Assembly: GCA_026416815.1 (NCBI GenBank)
Contig: JAOAEJ010000072.1
Location: 124,001-188,000 of the forward strand
Reading direction: 5' to 3'
DNA length: 64,000 bases
From: Clostridia bacterium
Lineage (GTDB): Bacteria > Bacillota > Clostridia > Acetivibrionales > DSM-2933
In this document: positions 9,324 to 18,267 of the stretch, in pieces
Layout of the letters: the number at the start of each line of letters is the position of its first letter
How positions within the stretch are numbered: position 1 is the stretch's first letter
Program-made: the position numbers and the translations under genes
Notes under the pieces: model-generated
Seen by the model: only the letters and a program-made list of their open reading frames with translations
Told to the model about the DNA's origin: nothing
The model's database searches: none

Positions 9324-9352
9324 AAACCTTCTTTAATTTGGAAGGTTTTACT
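9324..9352 (+). terminator. Hairpin/T-run inside the rho leader, possible attenuator
   Basis: AAACCTTC (9324-9331) pairs with GAAGGTTT (9341-9348) and is followed by TTACTTGTTT. It lies about 35 bases downstream of the predicted rho start site and about 95 bases before the start codon, so readthrough would be needed for rho expression. No gene lies between the promoter and this hairpin. Confidence 0.6.
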
Positions 9353-9445
9353 TGTTTCATCTACGTGAATTTATTCCCAACAAAATGGCAATAAATAAAT
9401 ATTATATAATTAGGTAACATAATGTATCGATTAAGGTGGTGGAGT

Positions 9446-11260
9446 ATGGAAGAGATAAATCTTGGGGCCAAGACGCTTGAAGACTTACGTTACATTGCAA
9501 AAATGATGGGCATGAAAAATATTTCAAAGTATAGAAAAGACGAGCTTATTCAAAGGATACTTGAAGCAAACGGCGGAGCGGTAATCGGTAAGTCCGGTGG
9601 AGATGAAGGGACAGATGAGGTAGTCGCCGATAACAGTGTTCAGGCCTCCGATGAAACAAGCAATATAGCAGAGCAGGAAAACGCTCAGGCTGAGGCGGAT
9701 GAAAAAGTGGAACAACAGCTTGAAGAACCTGTAATAATGCGAAAGTCCAAGCGCGGAAGACCCGGCAAAGCGGCTAAAACAGCTGAAATAGCTGAGACAG
9801 TTGAAACGGCTGAAACAGAGAAAATAGAGCAAGTAACAGAGGCGAAACAGGCACCTGAGGAAAATGTTAAACAAACAGAGGAACAAGAAAAACCGGTTGA
9901 GCAAGTCCAGCCCGTAGAGGTGAAAAAGGAGCCGGTAGAAGAAAAACGCGAACCTGTCAAGAAAGAAGAAAATACCCAGAATACTCATAATGAAGGAAAA
10001 AATGAAATTAAAATAGATGCTAAACCTAAAGCTGCCGAGGAGAGACAGGAAGAAAGACCATTCGTAAGGCACCATGAACATAGGCGGGACCATGAAAATA
10101 CCACATCTTATCAGCCTCCTAACAATTTCGAAAAAATTGAAAGTGATGATCCGGTAGAAGGCGTACTGGAAGTACTTCCTGATGGGTATGGTTTTTTAAG
10201 AAGCGAGAATTATCTTTCAGGGCCTAAAGATGTATATGTATCACCTTCGCAGATAAGGCGTTTCGGTTTAAGAACCGGTGACAAGATAAGAGGAAAAGGA
10301 AGAATACCTAAAGAAGGCGAAAAATTTCAGGCATTATTATATGTTCAGAACGTTAATGGAGATCCACCGGAAGTTGCAGCAAAAAGAGTGCCTTTTGAAA
10401 ATCTCACACCGATATATCCGGATAATAGAATTACCCTCGAAACGACCCCTAGGGAGTTATCTACAAGGCTAATCGATATGATTGCCCCAATCGGTAAGGG
10501 ACAGCGTGGTATGATTGTTTCTCCACCTAAAGCAGGTAAAACAATTCTCCTCAAAAAAATCGCAAACAGTATAACTGCAAATTACCCTGAAATAGAACTT
10601 ATAGTTTTATTGATAGATGAAAGGCCTGAGGAAGTAACCGACATGCAACGCTCAATTAGGGGCGAGGTTATTTACTCGACTTTTGATGAGGTGCCCGAGC
10701 ATCATATAAAAGTGGCAGAGATGGTTCTAGAGAGAGCGCAAAGGCTTGTAGAGCAGAAGAAGGATGTAGTAATACTTCTTGATAGCATAACAAGGCTTGC
10801 GAGGGCTTATAACCTTACTATCCCTCCTACGGGTAGGACTTTATCCGGTGGTCTTGATCCGGGGGCTCTTCACAAACCCAAGAGGTTTTTCGGAGCTGCC
10901 AGGAATATTGAATTCGGAGGAAGTCTTACAATAATGGCGACTGCTCTTATTGAAACGGGCAGCAGGATGGACGATGTTATTTTTGAAGAGTTTAAGGGTA
11001 CCGGTAATATGGAGCTTCATCTTGACAGAAAACTTTCGGAAAAACGTATTTTCCCTGCTATCGATATCAATAGATCGGGAACAAGAAGAGAAGAACTGCT
11101 GCTTAGCCAGAAGGAGCTTGAAAGCATTTGGGCAATCAGGAAAGCAATGGGCAACATGGGTACGTCGGAGGTTACGGAGATGCTTATTAACAGACTTGTA
11201 CAAACTAGAAACAATGAAGAGTTTGTTAAGAGCATAAATGTGGCTTTTGTTGAAAAATAA
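9446..11260 (+). CDS. rho: Transcription termination factor Rho with a long charged insertion
   Basis: A hexameric RNA-dependent ATPase that ends transcription. The start is ATG 9446 after AAGGTGGTGGAG, not the ATG at 9422; this gives 604 residues beginning [11 protein letters not shown]. Residues ~1-45 are the Rho_N SAP-like domain. Residues ~46-230 are a low-complexity region rich in Glu, Lys, Gln, Ala and Pro with TAE/VE repeats. The cold-shock RNA-binding domain starts near 232 ([17 protein letters not shown]), followed by the RecA-like core with Walker A SPPKAGKT (~359-366) and Walker [17 protein letters not shown]. The insertion makes it ~180 residues longer than minimal Rho. Next gene is rpmE. 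Confidence 0.97.
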   Translation: MEEINLGAKTLEDLRYIAKMMGMKNISKYRKDELIQRILEANGGAVIGKSGGDEGTDEVVADNSVQASDETSNIAEQENAQAEADEKVEQQLEEPVIMRKSKRGRPGKAAKTAEIAETVETAETEKIEQVTEAKQAPEENVKQTEEQEKPVEQVQPVEVKKEPVEEKREPVKKEENTQNTHNEGKNEIKIDAKPKAAEERQEERPFVRHHEHRRDHENTTSYQPPNNFEKIESDDPVEGVLEVLPDGYGFLRSENYLSGPKDVYVSPSQIRRFGLRTGDKIRGKGRIPKEGEKFQALLYVQNVNGDPPEVAAKRVPFENLTPIYPDNRITLETTPRELSTRLIDMIAPIGKGQRGMIVSPPKAGKTILLKKIANSITANYPEIELIVLLIDERPEEVTDMQRSIRGEVIYSTFDEVPEHHIKVAEMVLERAQRLVEQKKDVVILLDSITRLARAYNLTIPPTGRTLSGGLDPGALHKPKRFFGAARNIEFGGSLTIMATALIETGSRMDDVIFEEFKGTGNMELHLDRKLSEKRIFPAIDINRSGTRREELLLSQKELESIWAIRKAMGNMGTSEVTEMLINRLVQTRNNEEFVKSINVAFVEK

Positions 11261-11263
11261 TAC

Positions 11264-11292
11264 TTGCGTACGGTAAACTTTTGTGCTAAAAT
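11264..11292 (+). promoter_or_regulatory. Candidate promoter of rpmE
   Basis: TTGCGT (11264-11269), 17-base spacer, TAAAAT (11287-11292), immediately after the rho stop codon. It predicts a leader of close to 200 bases ahead of rpmE. The stretch ~11350-11420 can fold locally (TTGG..GCAGC with GTTGCCAA), which may represent an L31 leader, but this is unverified. Confidence 0.5.
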
Positions 11293-11494
11293 ACTTTTTG
11301 TCTCTTGATTTGGAAGCAAAATTTTAAATATTAATATAATTACTCTAGCGAAGGTGTAAATAAGCAGCTAATGCTTGGAGGCAGCTTAAGTACTTATAAC
11401 ATTATGTTGCCAACATATTCTTAATTATGATATTTGCCTTATGAGCAGAAGTTCTTGATTACATTTTCGTAGCATTGAAAGAAGGTGAACAGAG

Positions 11495-11704
11495 ATGAAG
11501 GAAGGAATCCATCCAAATTACGGTGAAACCGCTATCAAATGTGCATGTGGTGAAACATTCAGCACAGGTTCTGTTAAAAAGAACTTGCACGTAGAAATTT
11601 GCTCAAAATGTCATCCTTTCTTTACCGGTAAGCAAAAGCTTATTGATACCGGTGGACGTGTTGATAAATTCAAGAAGAAATATGGTATTGTTGATAAAGA
11701 ATAA
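11495..11704 (+). CDS. rpmE: 50S ribosomal protein L31
   Basis: A 69-residue ribosomal protein starting [19 protein letters not shown]. The four zinc-type cysteines are present: KCACGETF (C16, C18) and EICSKCHPF (C37, C40), so this is the zinc-containing C+ form. The length is normal for bacterial L31 type A, and the rho-rpmE order is conserved in Firmicutes. Ribosome binding site AAGGTGA. It ends in a strong terminator. Confidence 0.97.
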   Translation: MKEGIHPNYGETAIKCACGETFSTGSVKKNLHVEICSKCHPFFTGKQKLIDTGGRVDKFKKKYGIVDKE

Positions 11705-11737
11705 TTATTTGAAAAAAGTTTTTAAAAGTGATAAACT

Positions 11738-11771
11738 AAAGGCTGAAGAGTATTCAGCCTTTAATTTTTTT
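11738..11771 (+). terminator. Terminator of rpmE
   Basis: AAAGGCTGAA (11738-11747) pairs with TTCAGCCTTT (11753-11762), five-base loop, then a T-rich run. Confidence 0.92.
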
Positions 11772-11810
11772 ATATGGACATTTTATTAGGGTGTTTGTGA
11801 GGAGATATAT

Positions 11811-12755
11811 ATGAAAAAAACAAGTATTGGAGGACAAGCGCTTATCGAGGGGCTGCTGATGATGGGCCCTGAGAATGTGGCAATCGCTGTACGAAAATCC
11901 GACGGTGAGATTGTAATTGACACAAGGCCTTTGCCCAAGAAGAATAAGCTGCAAAAAATACCTATCGTTCGAGGCGCCTTCGGGTTATTCAGGCAGATGG
12001 TCATAGGTGTAAAGGCACTAATGTATTCAGCAGATTTTGTTGACCTTGAGGAGGGCGATAGTTCCGCTGAGCCGTCAAGATTTGAAAAGTTTATTGATAA
12101 ACTTTTTGGCAAAATATTCGGGGATAAATTTAAGGATGCGGTAATATACTTTTCTGTTATATTAGCCCTTTGTTTCAATGTAGGACTTTTTATTCTGCTG
12201 CCGAATTTTCTTGCCGACCTGCTGCCTTTCAATAAGGAGTCTACAGTCGGTGTAATATGCTATAATCTCTTTGAAGGACTAATACGTGTGACGTTGTTTT
12301 TTGGGTATATTGCTTCTACATCTATGCTTAAGGATATGAAAAGGATATGGGAGTACCATGGTGCTGAGCATAAGACCATACACTGCTATGAGCATGAAGA
12401 TGAGCTTACTGTTGAGAATGTAAGAAAGTACTCTACCAAGCATCCCCGCTGCGGCACATCATTTATGTTTACTGTAATGATTATTAGTATACTTTTATTC
12501 TCGGTAACGGGATGGCACAATGTGTGGTTAAACATGTTGATAAGACTTTCACTTATGCCTTTAGTGGCGGGTATTTCGCTGGAACTTTTGAAGTTTGCAG
12601 GAAGAAGTGAATGGAAGATATTTAAGATTATAAACGCTCCTGGGATGGCGTTTCAACGTTTTACTACAAGGGAGCCGGATGACAGCCAGATCGAAGTTGC
12701 TATAGCGGCGTTTAATAATGTTACTATAAGAGATAAAAACTCTGATAAATGGTGA
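11811..12755 (+). CDS. DUF1385 family membrane protein (YqhQ-like)
   Basis: A 314-residue protein beginning MKKTSIGGQALIEGLLMMGP, the hallmark start of DUF1385. A soluble N-terminal part with GGQAxxEGxMM is followed by about four membrane segments (~117-140, 153-170, 210-230, 238-258), and between them the conserved YHGAEHKTIHCYEH and HPRCGTSF patches, rich in His and Cys and probably metal-binding. Function is unknown to me; B. subtilis YqhQ belongs here. In clostridia it usually sits upstream of prmC/prfA, as here with prmC 8 bases downstream. Ribosome binding site GAGGAG. Confidence 0.9.
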   Translation: MKKTSIGGQALIEGLLMMGPENVAIAVRKSDGEIVIDTRPLPKKNKLQKIPIVRGAFGLFRQMVIGVKALMYSADFVDLEEGDSSAEPSRFEKFIDKLFGKIFGDKFKDAVIYFSVILALCFNVGLFILLPNFLADLLPFNKESTVGVICYNLFEGLIRVTLFFGYIASTSMLKDMKRIWEYHGAEHKTIHCYEHEDELTVENVRKYSTKHPRCGTSFMFTVMIISILLFSVTGWHNVWLNMLIRLSLMPLVAGISLELLKFAGRSEWKIFKIINAPGMAFQRFTTREPDDSQIEVAIAAFNNVTIRDKNSDKW

Positions 12756-12762
12756 TAGTGTT

Positions 12763-13632
12763 ATGATTCTAAAGGAAGTTTTAAGACAAGGAATAGAAAT
12801 ATTAAAAACTGCTGATATTGAAGCCCCGGCACTTGAAGCCGGGGTTATGCTTTGTCATGTAATAAAACGGGATAGGACATTTTTGTATGTGCATAATGAT
12901 TATGTTTTAAGTGAAAAGGAATATAGGGATTATATTGGGGCTATAAACTTAAGAACTCAAGGGAAGCCGCTTCAATATATAACTGGGAGGCAGGAGTTTA
13001 TGTCATTGGAGTTTGCAGTTACTTCCGATGTGCTTATTCCCAGGCACGATACAGAGATATTGGTAGAAGAAGTGATTAAATATGCCAAGAGAGAGTGGAG
13101 CTCTAAAGTAAAGGCACTTGATATCGGCACCGGTTCCGGGTGTATAGCAATCAGCCTTGCACACTACCTTAAGGAAAGCCATGTGACTGCTCTCGATATA
13201 TCGGAAGGAGCTCTGAGGGTTGCGCAATCAAATGCTGAAAAGATTGGTGTCGTGGATAGGATTAACTTTGTGCATAGTGATTTATTTACCCGATTGGAAA
13301 CGGAACAGGGTAAAGGAAATGTATTTGATATTATAGTTTCAAATCCTCCTTATATACCTAGTTATGAGGTAGAAGAATTACAGGTGGAAGTGAAGGATAA
13401 TGAGCCAAGGACTGCTCTTGACGGAGGAAATGACGGGTTGGACCTTTACAGAGCCATAATAGATAGTGCAGAAGCTTTTTTGGCTCATCATGGGTTGTTG
13501 GCTTTTGAGGTAGGGTATAACCAGGCTGGTGATGTTTCCAAGCTGATGTCCTCAAAATATTACGATATAAAAATAGTAAGAGATATAGGGGGAATTGAAA
13601 GGGTGGTTTTGGGTAAGTTAAAGCCTCTGTAA
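12763..13632 (+). CDS. prmC: Release factor glutamine N5-methyltransferase
   Basis: A 289-residue SAM-dependent enzyme that methylates the GGQ glutamine of peptide-chain release factors. The N-terminal helical domain (~1-80) binds the release factor. The methyltransferase fold has ALDIGTGSGCIAISLA (motif I, ~118) and the catalytic VSNPPYIP (~197-204). The length is normal. It starts 8 bases after the DUF1385 gene and forms an operon with it; the release factor gene prfA, often adjacent, is not here. The operon ends at a 23-bp inverted repeat. Confidence 0.95.
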   Translation: MILKEVLRQGIEILKTADIEAPALEAGVMLCHVIKRDRTFLYVHNDYVLSEKEYRDYIGAINLRTQGKPLQYITGRQEFMSLEFAVTSDVLIPRHDTEILVEEVIKYAKREWSSKVKALDIGTGSGCIAISLAHYLKESHVTALDISEGALRVAQSNAEKIGVVDRINFVHSDLFTRLETEQGKGNVFDIIVSNPPYIPSYEVEELQVEVKDNEPRTALDGGNDGLDLYRAIIDSAEAFLAHHGLLAFEVGYNQAGDVSKLMSSKYYDIKIVRDIGGIERVVLGKLKPL

Positions 13633-13650
13633 AAGGTAATGTAAATAATA

Positions 13651-13709
13651 TATATAGAATAAACGAGCAGGAGGCCGGTTTTGAGGCTCCTGCTCGTTTA
13701 TTCTATATA
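13651..13709. terminator. Bidirectional terminator between prmC and the AI-2E-type gene
   Basis: A perfect 23-bp inverted repeat (13651-13673 with 13687-13709) around a 13-base loop, with A/T-rich ends on both sides. It lies between two convergent genes. Confidence 0.92.
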
Positions 13710-13710
13710 C

Positions 13711-14775
13711 CTACTCTCTCCAGAGCTTGATGACGCCTGCATGCTGAAAGCTCCTAAGTATTATTATGGCTATTGGTCCGGTAAAAACCCCAAAGAATCC
13801 GAAAAGCTCGATACCTATATACATTGCAATAAGCGTGACGAGGGGGTGAAGACCTAACTGGCTTCCTACTATTTTAGGCTCAAATATTTGCCTTATTATT
13901 ACGCCTACAAGATAGATTATCGTCAGACCAAGAGCCATTTGTACATTTCCTGTTATCAGGTTCCATAAAATCCATGGAATCATTATTACGCCTGTTCCGA
14001 CTATCGGTATTGCGTCGGAAATTGCCACCACAAGCCCCATTAGTATAGCATAATCAGCACCTATAAGCATAAGCCCTATGGTAACTTCTACAAAGGTAAA
14101 TGCCATTAAAATGAGTAATGCTTTGAAATAGCCCAATAGTGCTGTAAAGGTATCGCTTTTTATACCCGAAAACCTTGTTGCCCATCTTACCGGCAGTTGC
14201 CTATAAAAGAATTTTTTGATTATCTTGCGGTCACTGCTGATAAAATATGTTGATAAAAGGGTTACAATGAAGAATACAGTCATTTTAGGTATTGAAGTAA
14301 TGGTGTTAATCAAATATTTTGCCACGGAAGTAACTATACCTTCCAGCTTGGGTGCAAGCCCCTTGAGATTTTGGGAGATGGTGTTGGATATTTCTTTTGG
14401 GAGGCTGTTATAATAGCTGGTAGCCTGATCAACATAGCTGTTTACGTGGCTTGATATGGTATCTACATGGGTGGTAACGTTATTCTGCAGGAATACCAGT
14501 TCATTGTATATTTTTATTACACCTATTGTTATTAAAAAGCCTAAAATACTCATGGTAATGAGTAGAACTATTATCGAGGACAGCTTTCTTGGTATCTTGA
14601 ATTTTTCAAGTATCCGTATAAGCGGTTCGTTGATAGAGGCTATAACTATTGCTATTACAAAAGGCGTAAAAAAGGGTAGCAGGAAGGTTATCGCTATAAA
14701 CATTAATGCCAGTATCACTAACAAAATTAATATTTGATGAATTACCTCGCTATATTTTGCATAAACTGTCCTCAT
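13711..14775 (-). CDS. AI-2E/PerM family membrane protein, probably YtvI-like
   Basis: A 354-residue polytopic protein. Hydrophobic segments cluster at ~13-50, 63-85, 155-180, 205-275 and 295-340, and a soluble loop (~90-150) follows the first four helices, as in the AI-2E exporter-like (PerM/YtvI) family. The C-terminal half has the family pattern with GVIRQIFEPKIVGSQLGLHPLVTL. In spore formers the nearest relatives are YtvI sporulation membrane proteins, which fits other spore genes in the window, but AI-2 export cannot be inferred. Monocistronic. Confidence 0.82.
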   Translation of the reverse strand: MRTVYAKYSEVIHQILILLVILALMFIAITFLLPFFTPFVIAIVIASINEPLIRILEKFKIPRKLSSIIVLLITMSILGFLITIGVIKIYNELVFLQNNVTTHVDTISSHVNSYVDQATSYYNSLPKEISNTISQNLKGLAPKLEGIVTSVAKYLINTITSIPKMTVFFIVTLLSTYFISSDRKIIKKFFYRQLPVRWATRFSGIKSDTFTALLGYFKALLILMAFTFVEVTIGLMLIGADYAILMGLVVAISDAIPIVGTGVIMIPWILWNLITGNVQMALGLTIIYLVGVIIRQIFEPKIVGSQLGLHPLVTLIAMYIGIELFGFFGVFTGPIAIIILRSFQHAGVIKLWRE

Positions 14776-15070
14776 TTTTTTATACCTTTCACTTGTATTA
14801 GAAAATTTTCAATGTGTTTCTAACGAAATCTCCAGCTAGGAAACCACCTAGAGTAGACTCATATCTATTATTATAAAGTAGACTACAAAATTAAGGCAAG
14901 AAGTTTATTGTTAAGGGCTTGTTGACTGAGTAAGGGAGCGGGAAATAGTGTTGAGTATACAAGTGGATGTTCCAACATGCCGGAGGGCTTGAGATATAGG
15001 ATTTCTTTAATTGATTTTTTTAAAATAAAAGAGTAAAATTAATATAAAATTAATTCTTGTAGGACGAGTA
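14776..15070. other. Intergenic stretch without a gene
   Basis: About 300 bases of upstream region of the leftward YtvI-like gene. No frame with a ribosome binding site and no stable hairpin were found here; a repeat element begins at 15071. Confidence 0.5.
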
Positions 15071-15195
15071 CTATATAAACTGCAAAAAAGAATCTACAAT
15101 GAAGTTCCCCATAAATCTTTTTTGCAATTTGTTACCTTAAGTTATATTGCGATAATCAAATGTTCCTTGTAATATCATTATCGCAACTTATATAG
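15071..15195 (+). repeat. Palindromic repeat family 1, full copy (A-B order)
   Basis: A 125-bp element bounded by inverted ends (CTATATAAACTGC / GCAACTTATATAG). It holds two hairpins: hairpin A (TTGC + A6 + GA paired with TCTTTTTTGCAA) and hairpin B (TTGCGATAAT paired with ATTATCGCAA), joined by TTGTTACCTTAAGTTATA. Other full copies are at 36865, 51215 and 53446; half copies are at 40663 and 60916. No coding capacity. Confidence 0.9.
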
Positions 15196-15353
15196 GCTTC
15201 CTGCAAACTTTATTTTACGGTAATGCTATTTGCTGTAAAAGGATACAGTATGTTTAATTGACTTAATATACTATACTTATTATAATTTAAAGAGCATGCA
15301 AATTGTTAAGTATGAGGCTTGCTTAAATATCAAATCAACAGTCCTACGAATTT

Positions 15354-15378
15354 TTAGATTAGGTGCAACCTAATTTAA
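15354..15378. promoter_or_regulatory. Palindromic operator candidate before the ech operon
   Basis: ATTAGGTGCAACCTAAT is a perfect 17-bp palindrome (one flanking mismatch makes it longer), about 50 bases ahead of echA and next to an AT-rich promoter-like region. TTAGG..CCTAA half-sites resemble those bound by DtxR/IdeR-type iron regulators, though the spacing differs. Binding factor unknown. Confidence 0.45.
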
Positions 15379-15427
15379 TTATTATAAACTATCAAAAGCA
15401 ATTATAATATCGAAAGGGGTAGATGTT

Positions 15428-17398
15428 GTGGAGCCGTATCTAATTATAGCGGCTATCCTGGTGCCATCACTTAGCGCTGCACTGTGTTATTTAATCAGGA
15501 AAGCTGCGATTCGGAATTTTATCGTGGTGCTTACATCAATTGCAATGTTTGCAGTAGCTGGTGGATTGGTAAAGCTGCTTATGGAAAGTGGAGGTAAATT
15601 GACAGTTGATTTTGAGCACATGCCTCTAGACATTGGTTATATTATTAAGGCCCTTGATTTTTGCTTGTTTCTCTATATAGCTTATATAGGCTTTAGGTTT
15701 AGAAAGCCCCTCGTCATTATTTTAACAATGTTTCAATTCGTCTTATGGTTCCTGTTCGAGATATATGGCTTATTTGGTACTGTACATGAGCCGGTCGCAT
15801 TTGTAATAGATTACCTTTCATTGATAATGGTACTCCTGATTTCCATTATAGGGCCTATTATAACGGTTTTTGCAATTGGTTACATGAAAGAACATGAGCA
15901 CCACTTGCACCTTAAGATATCAAGGCAACCCAGATTCTTTATGATTCTTTTCGTTTTCCTTGGAGCTATGAACGCTCTTGTTATGACTAATAACCTTTCG
16001 TGGATGTACTTCTTCTGGGAGGTTACTACTTTATGTTCATTCCTCCTCATATCTCATGACGGTAACAGCGAATCAGTAAGAAACGGCCTAAGGGCATTAA
16101 TTCTTAACTCTATAGGGGGACTTGCTTTTATTGCGGCGATAGTAGTCATTTATACGGCCAAGGGAACTTTATCTATAGAGGAAATATCCAGTGCACAGGC
16201 GTTTGCGTCTTCTACCGCATTACTTCCTGTAGGTTTGGGGCTTTTATGTTTTGCCGGTTTTACCAAGTCGGCACAGTTTCCATTCCAAAGCTGGCTGCTT
16301 GGGGCGATGGTAGCGCCTACTCCGGTGTCGGCACTGCTGCATTCCAGTACGATGGTTAAGGCTGGAGTATACCTTGTAGTAAGAATGGCTCCGGCATTCA
16401 GCGGTACACTACTTGGTAAGATAGTGGCAGTAGTTGGCGGATTTACCTTTCTTGCAGGCTCAGCCCTTGCAATAAGTCAAAGAAATGCCAAACGCGTTCT
16501 TGCTTATTCTACAATAGCAAATCTCGGGCTGATAATCTGCTGTGCAGGTATAGGCAGTAATGTAGCACTCGGTGCTGCAATACTTCTGATTGTTTTCCAC
16601 GCTGTCTCAAAAGGGCTGCTGTTCTTGTGTGTGGGTACTATAGAGCATGGAATAGGAAGCCGCGATATAGAAGATATGCAGGGCTTAATGAGAAGGATGC
16701 CTTTTACGACCGTTATAACGGTTATCGGTATGATTTCAATGCTTCTGCCTCCCTTTGGAGTATTGGTAACAAAATGGCTTGCAATAGAAGCGGCAGTGGA
16801 TTCACCGCTGGTTCTTATGCTTATAGTATTGGGAAGTGCTTTTACAGTGGTATTTTGGGCTAAATGGATAGGAATTGTATTAACAATGTCGTATAGAGCA
16901 AAATATAATATTGAAAAGCTTCCTGTTACCGTCAAAGGATCGCTTGCAGTGCTGCTTTTAGCTGTGCTGGGCTGCAGTATAGGAATAGTGCCCTTCTTCA
17001 ACAGCTTTGTAAAACCTCAGCTTATGCAGTTTGGTATATTAGGCAACTCACGTCTTGGCGGGGATTCCTTAGGATTACACCTCGAGGGTATGAATGGAGC
17101 CTTAATGGGTGGATTCGCTTCGATATTGTTCTTTGCTATTGTTATTGTTTTGATGATTACAATTCCTGCATTCTTAAGGATAACAAAACCTGAGAGTGTA
17201 AAGCAGCCCTATTTGTGCGGAGAGAATACGGCAGAAATGAAAGGGCTGGAATTTACAAGCCCAGGTGATAAGGTTGAGCCTGTTGTAGTCCGCAATTATT
17301 ACTTATCTGGCTTCTTTGGTGAGAATAACCTGACACTCTGGACAAATATTGTTGCAAGTGCGATTATTTTAATAATGTTTGGGGCGGTGATAGGATGA
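15428..17398 (+). CDS. echA: Energy-converting [NiFe]-hydrogenase subunit EchA (NuoL-like membrane subunit)
   Basis: A 656-residue integral membrane protein with about 16 helices, homologous to complex I antiporter-like subunits. It would help couple ferredoxin oxidation and H2 formation to ion pumping. The antiporter-like core is seen in MYFFWEVTTLCSFLLISHD (~197-215), FTKSAQFPFQSWLLGAMVAPTPVSALLHSSTMVKAG (~275-315) and the HAVSKGLLFL helix (~393). GTG start at 15428 with AAAGGGG upstream. First gene of six tightly packed ech genes; it overlaps echB by 4 bases. Confidence 0.95.
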   Translation: MEPYLIIAAILVPSLSAALCYLIRKAAIRNFIVVLTSIAMFAVAGGLVKLLMESGGKLTVDFEHMPLDIGYIIKALDFCLFLYIAYIGFRFRKPLVIILTMFQFVLWFLFEIYGLFGTVHEPVAFVIDYLSLIMVLLISIIGPIITVFAIGYMKEHEHHLHLKISRQPRFFMILFVFLGAMNALVMTNNLSWMYFFWEVTTLCSFLLISHDGNSESVRNGLRALILNSIGGLAFIAAIVVIYTAKGTLSIEEISSAQAFASSTALLPVGLGLLCFAGFTKSAQFPFQSWLLGAMVAPTPVSALLHSSTMVKAGVYLVVRMAPAFSGTLLGKIVAVVGGFTFLAGSALAISQRNAKRVLAYSTIANLGLIICCAGIGSNVALGAAILLIVFHAVSKGLLFLCVGTIEHGIGSRDIEDMQGLMRRMPFTTVITVIGMISMLLPPFGVLVTKWLAIEAAVDSPLVLMLIVLGSAFTVVFWAKWIGIVLTMSYRAKYNIEKLPVTVKGSLAVLLLAVLGCSIGIVPFFNSFVKPQLMQFGILGNSRLGGDSLGLHLEGMNGALMGGFASILFFAIVIVLMITIPAFLRITKPESVKQPYLCGENTAEMKGLEFTSPGDKVEPVVVRNYYLSGFFGENNLTLWTNIVASAIILIMFGAVIG

Positions 17399-18249
17399 TA
17401 AATAATATAATAGTAGCGATAATAGCGATTATAGCCGCTCCGATTATAGGTGGTATATTAAGCGGTATAGATAGGAAAATTTCTGCCAGACTTCAAAACA
17501 GATATGGTCCGCCTGTACTACAGCCCTTTTATGATTTCTTTAAGCTTTTAGGAAAGCAGAGAATCACTGTAAACCAGACTCAGATGGTGTATGTGCTGGG
17601 ACACTTGTTTTTTGCTATTGCAAGTTTGGTAATGCTGGTATTGGGACAGGATCTTTTAATGCTGATATTTGTATTGGCGTTTTCAGGGATATCATTGATA
17701 ATGGGTGCGATGAGCGTACGCTCTCCCTACAGTAAAATTGGTGCCCAAAGGGAAATTATGCAGATGCTGGCCTATGAACCCGTACTTCTGCTGATGGTTG
17801 TGGGAATATACCTCACAACAAAAAGCTTTATGATAAACAGCATATTTAAGCACGAAACACCACTGATATACAGCTTACCATTAGTATTCTTTGCGTTTTT
17901 ATATGTGTTAACCATTAAGCTTAGAAAGTCACCCTTTGATTTTTCGACTTCCCATCATGGACATCAGGAGTTGATTAAGGGTCTGACTACAGAATTTTCA
18001 GGGCCGCAGCTGGCATTGATAGAGTTGACTCACTGGTATGACTTGGTCCTGCTTTTGGGCCTCATAAGCTTATTCTTTGCAAACCCTATATGGGTAGGTA
18101 TATTGATTGCTCTGGGGAGCTTCTTCCTTGAGCTTATTATTGACAATATTAGCGCCAGGGTTACATGGAAGTGGATGTTGAAGGCAACATGGTTAATAGG
18201 TATAGGAGCTGCTATGACCAATATAATATGGCTCTATCTTAAGGCGTAA
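17395..18249 (+). CDS. echB: Ech hydrogenase subunit EchB (NuoH-like membrane subunit)
   Basis: A 284-residue membrane protein of the NuoH/HyfC family that docks the soluble arm to the membrane. About eight helices. Conserved patches: RKISARLQNRYGPPVLQPFYDFFKLLGK (~24-52), the acidic loop AQREIMQMLAYEPVLLLM (~119-136) and the KSPFDFSTSHHGHQELIKG...TEFSGPQLA loop (~180-208), equivalent to the NuoH quinone-side loop. ATGA overlap with echA. Length is normal for EchB. Confidence 0.95.
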   Translation: MINNIIVAIIAIIAAPIIGGILSGIDRKISARLQNRYGPPVLQPFYDFFKLLGKQRITVNQTQMVYVLGHLFFAIASLVMLVLGQDLLMLIFVLAFSGISLIMGAMSVRSPYSKIGAQREIMQMLAYEPVLLLMVVGIYLTTKSFMINSIFKHETPLIYSLPLVFFAFLYVLTIKLRKSPFDFSTSHHGHQELIKGLTTEFSGPQLALIELTHWYDLVLLLGLISLFFANPIWVGILIALGSFFLELIIDNISARVTWKWMLKATWLIGIGAAMTNIIWLYLKA

Positions 18250-18267
18250 GCATAGGAGGGTGGATTA

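Noticed and set aside
9524..10093. 189-codon open frame antisense to the rho insertion region
   Set aside because: It is the mirror of the low-complexity Glu/Lys-rich segment, has no ribosome binding site and gives a Phe/Leu-rich nonsense protein.
13711..14775. Autoinducer-2 exporter
   Set aside because: The family name AI-2E covers many membrane proteins; nothing here links it to AI-2, and YtvI-like proteins in spore formers fit better.
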